From: Nitrososphaerota archaeon
GTDB lineage: Archaea > Thermoproteota > Nitrososphaeria > Nitrososphaerales > CADDZS01
Direction of reading: 5' to 3'
NCBI GenBank assembly: GCA_021325255.1
Contig: JAJPHP010000076.1
Location: forward strand, 26,090 to 90,089
DNA length: 64,000 nt
Under the pieces are notes generated by a model, which searched no databases, was not told where the DNA came from, and saw nothing but the letters and a program-made list of their open reading frames with translations. Within the stretch, counting starts at the first letter, position 1, and each line of letters opens with the position of its first letter. This document shows, piece by piece, positions 18,119 through 26,598 of this stretch. The translations under genes and the position numbers were made by a program.

Positions 18119-19135
18119 ATGAGCCAGACCACAAGGCGAAGCGAACTTGCCTCAGTCGTAAGATTGCGTGCGTGGAAGCTTGCTCTTGCAGGGCCGTCGG
18201 TCTATTGGTACTTTCCGATATTCTTCGTGTTGCTTTCGACTAATTCATCTCGAGTGAACCCGTACGGCACTGCTGCGCTCTTCGTAGTCATGATGGTCAG
18301 CGCGAGCTGGGGGTTCATTTTGAATGACTTTATGGATCGCGAGGCAGATGCGAAGAGCGGGCGGGCGGATGATATCCATGGCCACGGTCTAAGTGCCTCA
18401 ACCATGAAGATGCTGATAATCTCGACTGCTGTAATCAGTTGGGCCGTCGTCTTCTTCATCGGAGGGGGCGTGGTCTTCAAAGTTGTTCTCGCAATCAATT
18501 ACGCCTTCGGCGCTGCGTATTCGATTCCTCCTTTGAAGTTGAAAGTTCGAAGGTTCTGGGGGTTTTTTGCAAATTCGGTAATGGAGAGGCCACTGCCGAT
18601 ACTTGTCTTCCTCACCTATCTGAATTATTACACTATTTGGACGATTGTCTTACCTATCCTGATGGAAGCCTGCTGGAGCGTATTCAAGCATCAAGCAGCC
18701 GATGTCAGGGAGGACACAGAAGCCGGTGTAACTACGTTTGCCGTGCATCTTGGAGAGAGACTTTCCATGCGGATCGTAAATTACTTCCTGAATCCCTTGA
18801 GTTTTTTCTCGCTTCTGTTTCTAACTGGAATTTCGATTCTATACACTCCTAATCTCCAGACTCCACTTGCCATCTGCTTTGCTCTTACATTGATTGGTTC
18901 ATTTGCTGCGCTTGTCGGCGAGCACGCTGGTCGTTTGAAAACCTACATCACGCCAACGGACCCGCCATACATAATGTTCCTCAACCTTTCGTACCGCTTT
19001 CTACTTTTGCCGGTCTTGGCTTATGGAGCGGTCAGTATGCGCGCCGAGTATTTTCCGTTAATAATAATTCTTGCAGGAACGCTTGCTTATCATGCTTTTG
19101 CTTACAGCAAGGCGATAAGGCACATACTTCGATGA
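18119..19135 (+). CDS. UbiA-family prenyltransferase
   Basis: An integral membrane enzyme of 338 aa with about eight or nine helices. The first Asp-rich motif is NDFMDREAD (N69, D70, D73, D77). The second is HQAADVREDTEAG (D195, D199). These bind Mg2+ and the prenyl diphosphate. Family members prenylate quinone rings, haem, or digeranylgeranylglycerol phosphate. The second motif is not that of the typical archaeal ether-lipid enzyme, so I do not assign the lipid synthase role. The preceding geranylgeranyl-reductase gene and the following ABC-2 permease (114 nt on) suggest synthesis and export of a prenylated product, which is an inference. Confidence 0.88.
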   Translation: MSQTTRRSELASVVRLRAWKLALAGPSVYWYFPIFFVLLSTNSSRVNPYGTAALFVVMMVSASWGFILNDFMDREADAKSGRADDIHGHGLSASTMKMLIISTAVISWAVVFFIGGGVVFKVVLAINYAFGAAYSIPPLKLKVRRFWGFFANSVMERPLPILVFLTYLNYYTIWTIVLPILMEACWSVFKHQAADVREDTEAGVTTFAVHLGERLSMRIVNYFLNPLSFFSLLFLTGISILYTPNLQTPLAICFALTLIGSFAALVGEHAGRLKTYITPTDPPYIMFLNLSYRFLLLPVLAYGAVSMRAEYFPLIIILAGTLAYHAFAYSKAIRHILR

Positions 19136-19248
19136 TGACGTCGACATAAATACTTTCGAAATTTTTGGATACAATGAAGAGACTCCGGGAAAAACGGGAA
19201 CAGTTCTATTAGGATATCTCAGAAGATTACGAGGGCGCAAGCAATTTC

Positions 19249-20031
19249 ATGCTGACAAAGTTGTGGACACTAACACTTCGAGAGCTGAGAAACTGGATCA
19301 GATCTCCGATTCTCGCAGTGACTTTCTTCATAGGTCCTGCAATATGGATTTTCGTATTTGGAAACGCATTCAACGCGGCGTTCTTTGCTTCAGGCAGCGG
19401 GACAAGCTCGCTTCAAGGTGCGCCGGATTACTTCAACTTCATCGCCTCCGCAATGTTTGTCGTTCTCCCAATGGCGTTTGCAAACAGAACGGGAGCATCG
19501 ATATTCGCTGATAGATTCAAGGGATACCTCGATCGACTTCTAGTTTCTCCCACCGGCAGGGAGACCATCGTCCTAGCAAAGATCTGTGGGGGAATGATCC
19601 TGGGATTCGCTCAGGCGGTGATCCTTTTGATCCTGACCGTACCTGCTGGACTTGCAATTTCAAACCTCACTCTAGTGAGCCTAGTTATCTTGATTGTTAC
19701 TATCTTAATGGTGGCGTATGGCTACTCCTCGATCTTTCTTATGATATCAATGAAGATAAAGCGCTGGCCCACACAACAGCTTGTCGGTTCGATACTCGTA
19801 ACCCCGATCATGTTTCTAAGCAATGCCTTCTACCCCGAATCAAGGATACCAGTGATTTTGAGAGGGCTCGTCGCAATAAATCCTGTTTCGTACGGCATAG
19901 CCCTTACTCGCGCGCTCTTCTTCCAAACAATAGTCTCCACGCAGACCATTGCGTTCAACCTCGGCGCGCTAGCGATCTTTGTTGCATTGACTTCCCTAGC
20001 TCTCTTGATCGTATCAAGAAAGTGGCTGTGA
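19249..20031 (+). CDS. ABC-2 type transporter permease
   Basis: A 260-aa membrane subunit with six predicted helices. It begins with a cytoplasmic LTLRELRNWIRSP segment, which is the coupling/amphipathic helix of ABC-2 exporters. RTGASIFADRFKGYLDRLLV and FYPESRIPVILRGLVAINPV are conserved permease loops. Such permeases export lipids, polysaccharides or drugs. No ATPase is adjacent on this strand; the nearest is a DrrA-type ATPase on the opposite strand at 22492-23493, with two secreted-protein genes between them. That ATPase is the likely partner. Confidence 0.9.
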   Translation: MLTKLWTLTLRELRNWIRSPILAVTFFIGPAIWIFVFGNAFNAAFFASGSGTSSLQGAPDYFNFIASAMFVVLPMAFANRTGASIFADRFKGYLDRLLVSPTGRETIVLAKICGGMILGFAQAVILLILTVPAGLAISNLTLVSLVILIVTILMVAYGYSSIFLMISMKIKRWPTQQLVGSILVTPIMFLSNAFYPESRIPVILRGLVAINPVSYGIALTRALFFQTIVSTQTIAFNLGALAIFVALTSLALLIVSRKWL

Positions 20032-20203
20032 TCGTGGACTAGAACTATACTTAATTTATCAAGCGCCCCACACGAATGAAAATGCGACCCTTTTTTCTCA
20101 AACTAGTGATAATGGAAATATTACCGCTGGGGAGAGCCTAGGGCACTTCTTGGGATGCTTCGCCTCGTTAGAGACCACATGCGTCGCACAGACTGGCGCC
20201 GAG

Positions 20204-20920
20204 CTAACTGTTCGACCCCGCAATGTATCCATGCGGCTGTCGACGATGTCTTAGGTAATAGAATGCAGACACCATAACCGTTGCAAGAATCGCCATGCTT
20301 GTAAGTGCGATAATCGGTCCAGAAAAGAATGACGGGTTGGCACCATACATGAGCGTGCTTACTTGTCCTCCGAGCTGGGGGCCAGTGGAGTTTTCGGGCC
20401 AGACCCAGAGCAGGACGGTAAGGCCGATCGGTCCCTTGTACCCTCCATTGAAAACGACGATCGTAAAGTTTGCCATGAGTTGTTGCCCGGGTACAGCAAA
20501 GGTGTGGAGAAGCAGAGGGTGGATCTGCACTACATCGACGGGAGCCTTCAGTTGTACGATTATAGGTACCTGCTTCTCGAACGTGTTAGTGATTAGCACT
20601 CTGACTGTGTAATTCTTTCCGATAGAGGGGTAGCTGGGTACCGTTGACATGAACAAGCTATTGTCGATTGTAATCGATGGCGTGACCGTTGCATTTCCCG
20701 GAGCTTGACCGGAAGTGGACTGTCTAGGCGTCGATGTGGTAAAATTTGATGCCGAAGTGGGTGATGCGCCATACGAATTTGGAGATGAAATAGACAACCC
20801 GAAAGACGCAACAAGCAAGACGGCAAGAGACAGGCAGATCAGACTAGTCTTGGAGAACGAAGTATCCGAATAGGAGTCGGGACGTGGTCGCGCCGATGAG
20901 ATCCTCTGCACTACCTTCAA
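20204..20920 (-). CDS. Membrane-anchored secreted protein, hypothetical
   Basis: A 238-aa protein with a signal/anchor helix at about residues 28-48, a Ser/Thr-rich linker and a beta-rich extracellular domain (about 85-190). A C-terminal membrane helix (about 198-222) is followed by a basic tail RHRRQ. The domain has the look of a NEW3/CARDB-type fold but I cannot name the family. Its TTG start overlaps the TGA of the glycosidase-like gene by 4 bp (TTGA), so the two should be translationally coupled and may act together on the outer surface. Confidence 0.6.
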   Translation of the reverse strand: MKVVQRISSARPRPDSYSDTSFSKTSLICLSLAVLLVASFGLSISSPNSYGASPTSASNFTTSTPRQSTSGQAPGNATVTPSITIDNSLFMSTVPSYPSIGKNYTVRVLITNTFEKQVPIIVQLKAPVDVVQIHPLLLHTFAVPGQQLMANFTIVVFNGGYKGPIGLTVLLWVWPENSTGPQLGGQVSTLMYGANPSFFSGPIIALTSMAILATVMVSAFYYLRHRRQPHGYIAGSNS

Positions 20921-22293
20921 CCCTTTCTTCTAAAGAAAAGAGAAACTACCACTACGACTGCCACTATCAGGAAAACCACGATGATTCCGGCTTCCACTAA
21001 TGGTAAAGAGCGATTTCTTACATTGCTGCTAGCATAAGAAACAGGAGAGGAAGTAGAAGAGGATGTTGTCCTTAACGTTGACTGGGTTGAAGCGGCGCTG
21101 CTGCTAGTGCGTTGGGAGGTGGAACCAACCCCGGAGATTGAGCTGGTGGTTGTGACACTGGTCTGCGTCCCGCTCGCCGCGCTTATGATGTTCCTGTATT
21201 CTTGGTAGACATCTGTGCGCTGCTGGTATAGCGAAAGTATCTGGCTTGCACTCGTCGGTGACGAACTAGTTAGACTATAGGACGCGAAGAGGTCAGTGTA
21301 AAAGGGAATCAACATCAAAGCATGTATCTGCTGAGCAAAGTAGTAGATTAGCAGAATCCAGCTCGCGTCCAGCGTGGCCCTGGTCGAGGAAAAGATACCG
21401 CTTCCATCGCCGCTCCAGCACTCTGCAATCCAAACGTCCTTCCCGCCGTTGCCGTTTTGAGTTAAGAAGTTCTGAGTATTCTGAAAGCCTGATTCCGTGT
21501 AAATGTCAAAGCCTATGAAAGAGAGTCCAGAAATCTTGCTCACTCCGGTGAGAAATGAAGTGTAAAGTGCAGCATTAGTCGAAAGGCTGTCCGCAGCAAT
21601 TGAAACTCCGATTTTTGTATTCGGCGAGACTGATTGAACCGTCGAGACCAAAGTCTGCGTAAGATTAATCCAATCGTTAGGGTCCTGGAAAGATGGATTG
21701 GTCAGAGCGTCCGAAACCATTGGAGCATACCATCCGGGTTCCTTTATCACAATGTAGTAATCGGGGTGGAACAAGGCGGCAAGCGTCCTCACCCTTTGAA
21801 CCCATGCCGTTTTGAAATCAGCCCAAGGCAGGGGTTGCTTACGATAGCTCTCTGCTGAAGCGTCAGCAATTATGAAGCATCTTCCAGCGCTTCTAATCTG
21901 TCCTACTAGTGAAGAGATGGTGGACTGCGTACTTGTATCGTTCTTCAGCCATGCGTCATATCCAAGGTCGATTCTAACGCATGAAGCCCCCGTGCTCAGT
22001 AGCATGTTCAGGCTCGTATTCTCGACCTGAGGAGTGTTGTAGGAAAATAGAATGTTATCGTATGAAGCGCGTGGGAAGAGAACGCCAAAGTTCACGCTCG
22101 AGTTGCTTGATGTTTTCCATTGCGCCATTTGTTGATTAACCCACTGTTGCGTGATGGGCCCAGAGGTCTGTGCGCTGCTTATCGTCACACCTTTGAGAGA
22201 AACTGGAATGATCAACGACAGAATGATTGCAACTATTGCGACAGTAACCAATGCGCCTCGAATAGAAATTCGGGCACGTCTTCGAGAGCTCAT
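20917..22293 (-). CDS. Membrane-anchored TIM-barrel glycosidase-like protein
   Basis: A 458-aa surface protein. It has an N-terminal helix (about 12-32), a TIM-barrel-like domain (about 65-370), a Ser/Thr-rich stalk (about 375-425) and a C-terminal membrane helix with an RRKG tail. Barrel strands end in motifs placed like clan GH-A glycosidases: FGVLFPRASYDN, VRIDLGYDAW, YYIVIKEPGWY with E185 at the acid/base position, IGFDIY, and VWIAECWSGDG with E291 at the nucleophile position. Unlike most clan members, the residue before E185 is lysine, not asparagine. A soluble paralogue lies at 36189-37334. Probable hydrolase or transglycosidase of surface glycans; exact family unknown. Confidence 0.68.
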   Translation of the reverse strand: MSSRRRARISIRGALVTVAIVAIILSLIIPVSLKGVTISSAQTSGPITQQWVNQQMAQWKTSSNSSVNFGVLFPRASYDNILFSYNTPQVENTSLNMLLSTGASCVRIDLGYDAWLKNDTSTQSTISSLVGQIRSAGRCFIIADASAESYRKQPLPWADFKTAWVQRVRTLAALFHPDYYIVIKEPGWYAPMVSDALTNPSFQDPNDWINLTQTLVSTVQSVSPNTKIGVSIAADSLSTNAALYTSFLTGVSKISGLSFIGFDIYTESGFQNTQNFLTQNGNGGKDVWIAECWSGDGSGIFSSTRATLDASWILLIYYFAQQIHALMLIPFYTDLFASYSLTSSSPTSASQILSLYQQRTDVYQEYRNIISAASGTQTSVTTTSSISGVGSTSQRTSSSAASTQSTLRTTSSSTSSPVSYASSNVRNRSLPLVEAGIIVVFLIVAVVVVVSLFFRRKG

Positions 22294-22491
22294 CAGAACA
22301 ACAAAAACACCTTCCGCACTTGAAGAGATACAGTTTCGCCACTCTATTTGTTATGGCATATTACTTTTTCCGTGGTGCCAGTGCATTACAATTAGCCACT
22401 TTTTGTGCTGCGCGATCAGGAGGGAGGTTAAGATTGAGCAAGGGTCTGGATGCAACTAACAGCAAAAAATACGCTTATAATCCAATCCGAA

Positions 22492-23493
22492 CTAACTTCT
22501 CTGCCTTAGCATCTTTTCACGCATTAGAAGCCTAATCTGGTCCTCTTCCTCTTGGGAATCCATGGTCGATGAGGTGTGTTTAAGGAAAACCTGGTTCAGG
22601 CTAGCCTTGGTCACCGTGATCGATTCCACTTCAATGCCGTGGGCTGCAAGCACCAAGATCAACTTTGGAGCGAGGCTTTCTGATTTTGTGGTGGTCACAC
22701 GGCACGTTGTATTCCGTGTCGAGAAGTTGACCACGCCGTGAAGGGAAGCAAAGATGCCCTTGAGCTCAGAACCATCCACGATTCTCGAAAGTTCAAGTTC
22801 GATAATCTCCCCACCCAGACTATCCTTTAGCTGCTCGGGAGTACCTTCGGCGCGAATTTTTCCTCCATCGATGATCAATATCCTATTGCAGAGTTCGTCT
22901 GCTTCCTCCAGATAGTGGGTGGTCAAGAAGACAGTGACGCGAAAGTCACGATTTAGCATCTTGATGTATTTCCAGATTGCGAGCCTAGTCTGAGCATCCA
23001 GTCCGAGCGTGGGTTCGTCAAGAAAGAGAACCTTCGGTGTGTGCACGAGGCCCATAATCAGCTCGAGCCTTTTTTGCATGCCTCCAGAGTAAGTGCTGAC
23101 TGGACGATTGGCCACATTCTGTAATTCGACGAGCTTCAAGAGTTCTCCCATTCTCGCACTTGCAATTTCCTTAGGAACGTCGTACAAGGCCGCTTGGATT
23201 GTTAGGTTTTCCATCCCTGTCATGTCCCTGTCCAGCGTGAAGTCCTGTGGAACTACGCCGATCGACCTGCGGACTTGGTTCTTCTGTCTTGAAACGTCAA
23301 ACCCATTGACGGAGGCGCGGCCGCCGCTAATCGGCGTGAGAGTATTGAGCATCTTAATCGTCGTGGTCTTGCCGGCACCGTTGGGACCGAGAAAACCCAG
23401 TATCTCTCCTTCCTCAACTTCGAAGCTTATGTGGTCTACTGCCAGGAACTTGTTATAGTACTTTGTGAGCCCAGCAGCCTCAACTATTCCCAT
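22492..23493 (-). CDS. ABC transporter ATP-binding protein (DrrA-type)
   Basis: A 333-aa ATPase subunit. Walker A GPNGAGKTT (36-44), Q-loop VPQDF, signature YSGGMQ (135-140), Walker B VLFLDE (155-160) and the switch His in TTHYLEE are all intact. The ~90-residue C-terminal extension after residue 240 is typical of DrrA-like ABC-2 exporters. It probably powers the permease at 19249-20031, the only ABC permease in the window, although that lies on the other strand. It sits 73 nt downstream of a phosphodiesterase gene and may share its transcript. Confidence 0.92.
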   Translation of the reverse strand: MGIVEAAGLTKYYNKFLAVDHISFEVEEGEILGFLGPNGAGKTTTIKMLNTLTPISGGRASVNGFDVSRQKNQVRRSIGVVPQDFTLDRDMTGMENLTIQAALYDVPKEIASARMGELLKLVELQNVANRPVSTYSGGMQKRLELIMGLVHTPKVLFLDEPTLGLDAQTRLAIWKYIKMLNRDFRVTVFLTTHYLEEADELCNRILIIDGGKIRAEGTPEQLKDSLGGEIIELELSRIVDGSELKGIFASLHGVVNFSTRNTTCRVTTTKSESLAPKLILVLAAHGIEVESITVTKASLNQVFLKHTSSTMDSQEEEDQIRLLMREKMLRQRS

Positions 23494-23565
23494 CTGATTG
23501 TAAACTTCCGTCTTGCTCTTGTTTGTAGTTAAGATTTGTCTGCTGCGTCCATGAGCATGACTAGA

Positions 23566-25182
23566 TCATATGTACCCTAGCGAGCGTAGGTTCTCCTCGA
23601 TCTTCTCTTGCTCCGATTCGCTGAGTTCGTATTGATCGACGCTCGCTTCTACCGCGGCAGTCCCATATTTGAGGGGATGAGATGCTGAGTACTCCGGTGT
23701 GAAAACATCGAGCACGCGGCCGTCCATGTCCGGTGGTATCTCTACGCCCATAATGTGCAGGATCGTGGGTGCGATGTCGAAGACCGAAGCACCACTAAGG
23801 CGTCCCGTTGCGATGCCTCCGCCTTTGACTGCCACAATCCCCCTAGTGTTGTGGGTTCCATTGCGATCTACACTCTCTGTAAAGAGTCCGTCTGCTATCG
23901 ATGCCCATGAGAATGCTTCGTATCCTTCAGACATAACGAGCTGAATGTCCGGTGCTTCTTCAGCATGAGGACCGTAATACATCTCTGATTTAGAATAGAT
24001 TGAATGAATCGGTCTCTCCACACCTTCCGGATCCGAAACCTTGGACAGTTCCTTCATTATTTTGACAGATACTTCATCAACCCTATCTCGTGGTATGGCG
24101 CCGAACCTATCCCTGCCTTCGACGTTGAGATAGATCTGACCGTAGCCGAAAGAGTAAGCAAGCGTTCTCCGCCAATCAATGTCCGAAACGGATAATGCCA
24201 AAGGCTTTAGCAAGTAGTGAAGTAGGAATATCTTTCGCTTGATCAATAGTTGGTAGAGCTTCTGCGTTACGCCGCGGTCGTAAAGCGCCCTCCGGATACT
24301 CGTTCTGAAATCGGTTTTGAAGTTCAGCATTCCTATCGAATGTAAGAAGTAATTCGTATGGAAGAACCGCTTGAGTTCGGTTCCGCCATGGTCTGAGACC
24401 AAAACCACGTGCGTGTCATCATCAATCGATTCTAGTAGTTCTCCCACCAGGCTGTCTGTGGCAGAATACGTGTCGTAGATTACATGAGAATATTCGTGGA
24501 ATTTGTCGCCCGGTCGGCTCTCGTCCACGTGGGCCATGTTGCGCCAGAACCAGTGCTGTACATGATCCGTCTCGCTGATGAATACGCCAAAAAAATCGTA
24601 ATCGTCCTTTTTGATCAGGTAAAGTGCAGCACGGCGAAGGTTTTCGAGCTGTTCTCCAATATTCTTCACGTAGGCATCTTTGTTCAAATTTAACTGGAGC
24701 TCGTTGGGCGAGCTGGGCCTGAAGCCAGGAACTTTATCCTTCAGCTCATTTTTCAATGATGCGGGATATGTGTAATTTGCCTCCGCGCTAGGAGTCAAAA
24801 ATCCAGAAACCAGAAATCCGTTAACAGGGCGGACAGGAAATGTCACGGGGGCATTCAGCACCCCGACCTTCAATGAGTGTTTGCTTAGAATCTCCCAGAT
24901 GTCCGCAGAATTCCTCCTGCTCGCATTCGTAGGGGCAAAACTGTAGGAGCCGTGTTCGTGATGCATGAAATCGAATATTCCGTGCTTGCCGGCATTCTTG
25001 CCAGTGTAGATCGAGGACCACGCCGGAGGCGTAACATCGAGAGTGGACTCTAGGACGCCATGCGCGCTATCTCGCAAGAGAGCGCCTAAATTTGGGAGCT
25101 TCCCTTGATCTACCCATTTAGTCACCAGGTCAAAAGGAGCCCCGTCTATTCCAATTAGGAGTACCTTTCCCGACGTAGCCAA
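23566..25182 (-). CDS. Alkaline-phosphatase-superfamily phosphodiesterase (paralogue A)
   Basis: A 538-aa type I phosphodiesterase/nucleotide pyrophosphatase-like enzyme. Metal and nucleophile motifs are in order: LLIGIDGAPFD (D13), TPPAWSSIYTGKNAGKHGI with the Thr/Ser nucleophile region, ISETDHVQHWFW, VLVSDHGGTEL, and YGPHAEEAPDI for the second metal site. It ends in a conserved SESEQEKIEENLRSLGYI tail. It has no signal peptide. A paralogue with the same architecture lies at 28281-29930 beside a PMT-type glycosyltransferase. Relatives are common in archaeal glycosylation loci, but their substrate is generally unknown; a phosphorylated sugar, lipid-linked intermediate or nucleotide is possible. 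Confidence 0.85.
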   Translation of the reverse strand: MATSGKVLLIGIDGAPFDLVTKWVDQGKLPNLGALLRDSAHGVLESTLDVTPPAWSSIYTGKNAGKHGIFDFMHHEHGSYSFAPTNASRRNSADIWEILSKHSLKVGVLNAPVTFPVRPVNGFLVSGFLTPSAEANYTYPASLKNELKDKVPGFRPSSPNELQLNLNKDAYVKNIGEQLENLRRAALYLIKKDDYDFFGVFISETDHVQHWFWRNMAHVDESRPGDKFHEYSHVIYDTYSATDSLVGELLESIDDDTHVVLVSDHGGTELKRFFHTNYFLHSIGMLNFKTDFRTSIRRALYDRGVTQKLYQLLIKRKIFLLHYLLKPLALSVSDIDWRRTLAYSFGYGQIYLNVEGRDRFGAIPRDRVDEVSVKIMKELSKVSDPEGVERPIHSIYSKSEMYYGPHAEEAPDIQLVMSEGYEAFSWASIADGLFTESVDRNGTHNTRGIVAVKGGGIATGRLSGASVFDIAPTILHIMGVEIPPDMDGRVLDVFTPEYSASHPLKYGTAAVEASVDQYELSESEQEKIEENLRSLGYI

Positions 25183-25430
25183 AGCGCAAGACTTCCTCTT
25201 GATATCGCATATAAGACTTTGATCTGCGTGACCTGACAGGCCTCGCGCGTCACATCTCGGAAACCGAAATACCTTGGTGTCAAATTATGAAAAGAGCGGG
25301 ACGGAGGAGATCTCGGGCTTGGACGTGTGAGGAATCGGCCTGACGACCTCGAATCAGGATCATTTAGGGCAACCTTGACGCAATCGCGATTTCGATCCCG
25401 CCACACTGCTGGATGAGTGGAGGCTTGGTC

Positions 25431-26270
25431 TCATTGCCTGTTTACGATGAAACTCGATCCGTCTGCGCTAAGAGGAGATGGCTGCGCTATGACAGCCCCT
25501 CCAGAGCTTCCAGTCATTGATATTTCTATATTCGGAAGACCCCCGATCGCGGCAGTGGTTGCGCCAATCGTCGCAAAACCCGTCCCGGCAATCGAAGTAT
25601 ATACTTGACCATATTTGGCGGTTCCAAAGTTTGCAAGGTTCGTCAACTTGCAAACAAGAATTAAGCACAGGGCTGGCCTCTCTTCAATCCACTCCGCTGA
25701 CTTCAGACTGGAGGAATACGAAAGAGTCTTCGCGAAAGTCCACCCCTTGGTAACGTCGTGTACGGTTATGGTCCAAGTCTGCGTTCCGCTTACACAAGAA
25801 GAAACGCATACTATACTCGCAGACATAACGTCTCCCGGACTGACGGGCTGAGATATTGCAGTCTCTGCTTTTGGAAGCGTCTCCCACCAGACTGCGTATT
25901 TTGTCTTTCCATTACCCGAATCTGATTCGGTCCCGGTCTGAATGAGCGATTTGTCCCCGCTGAAGAATCCTCCAATTCCTATCCACTGGGACGAGTATTT
26001 GGATCCAAGTGTAGCTTGCACCTTCTGAACGATCCAAGAGCCATAGACAGCAGTTACAGTTGGGCTGGGCGTCGTGCCAGAGGCAGCGGCGTAACCGGCC
26101 CAATTTAATGAACTGATTGTAGTTGAGTCAAGCGTAGATACGGGGTGTTGCGTAATAATTGAGGGCTGCTGGAAACTTGCTGCGAACGAACTCGAAAGAA
26201 ATACTGATATGAATAATGCAATCGCGACGTACGCGCCCGCGTTTTTCATTTTAGTCTTCATTTTGATCAC
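25431..26270 (-). CDS. Secreted glutamic peptidase (eqolisin, family G1)
   Basis: A 279-aa secreted protease. Residues 11-32 are a signal peptide. The mature region has the G1 hallmarks: SLNWAGYAA (54-62), VYGSWIVQKV, SSQWIGIGGF with catalytic Gln Q95, KYAVWWETLP, and SAEWIEERP with catalytic Glu E193. Eqolisins are beta-sandwich acid proteases best known from fungi, with bacterial and some archaeal members, active at low pH. Two cysteine pairs (155/159 and 202/207) could form disulfides. It is monocistronic, with about 330 nt of non-coding DNA upstream. Family assignment rests on the Q/E motif context and is strong; acid activity is inferred from the family. Confidence 0.85.
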   Translation of the reverse strand: MIKMKTKMKNAGAYVAIALFISVFLSSSFAASFQQPSIITQHPVSTLDSTTISSLNWAGYAAASGTTPSPTVTAVYGSWIVQKVQATLGSKYSSQWIGIGGFFSGDKSLIQTGTESDSGNGKTKYAVWWETLPKAETAISQPVSPGDVMSASIVCVSSCVSGTQTWTITVHDVTKGWTFAKTLSYSSSLKSAEWIEERPALCLILVCKLTNLANFGTAKYGQVYTSIAGTGFATIGATTAAIGGLPNIEISMTGSSGGAVIAQPSPLSADGSSFIVNRQ

Positions 26271-26598
26271 AAGCGACCTTTCTCCGTGAATTGTTTTGTA
26301 GTTACTTTAATCTTGCTACATTGTCCGAAGAATCGGATTAATCTCGCCGCATTATCGGCAACACGATCGGAATCCGATGTAAACGAGACCTGGCTATAGC
26401 CCTGGAGTTGATGAGCTATTGGCTCTTTTCACAAGAAACATTCAGTTTTCCTGCTGTAATCTGCGAAGCATATTCTGCCTCTCAATCGAGGCTAGGTTTC
26501 AATTGTAGCGTTGGTAGATCGGCATACCGGTCTGCGAGCTCTAGATAGACCTGGCCCGATTCTTGAAACTCAAAAGTGTGGGATTATATGATTCTGAA
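26271..26598. other. Intergenic region, no gene seen
   Basis: It separates the PMT-type gene from the peptidase gene, both on the minus strand, and must contain the peptidase promoter. I see no unambiguous TATA box, hairpin or ORF in it. Confidence 0.2.
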
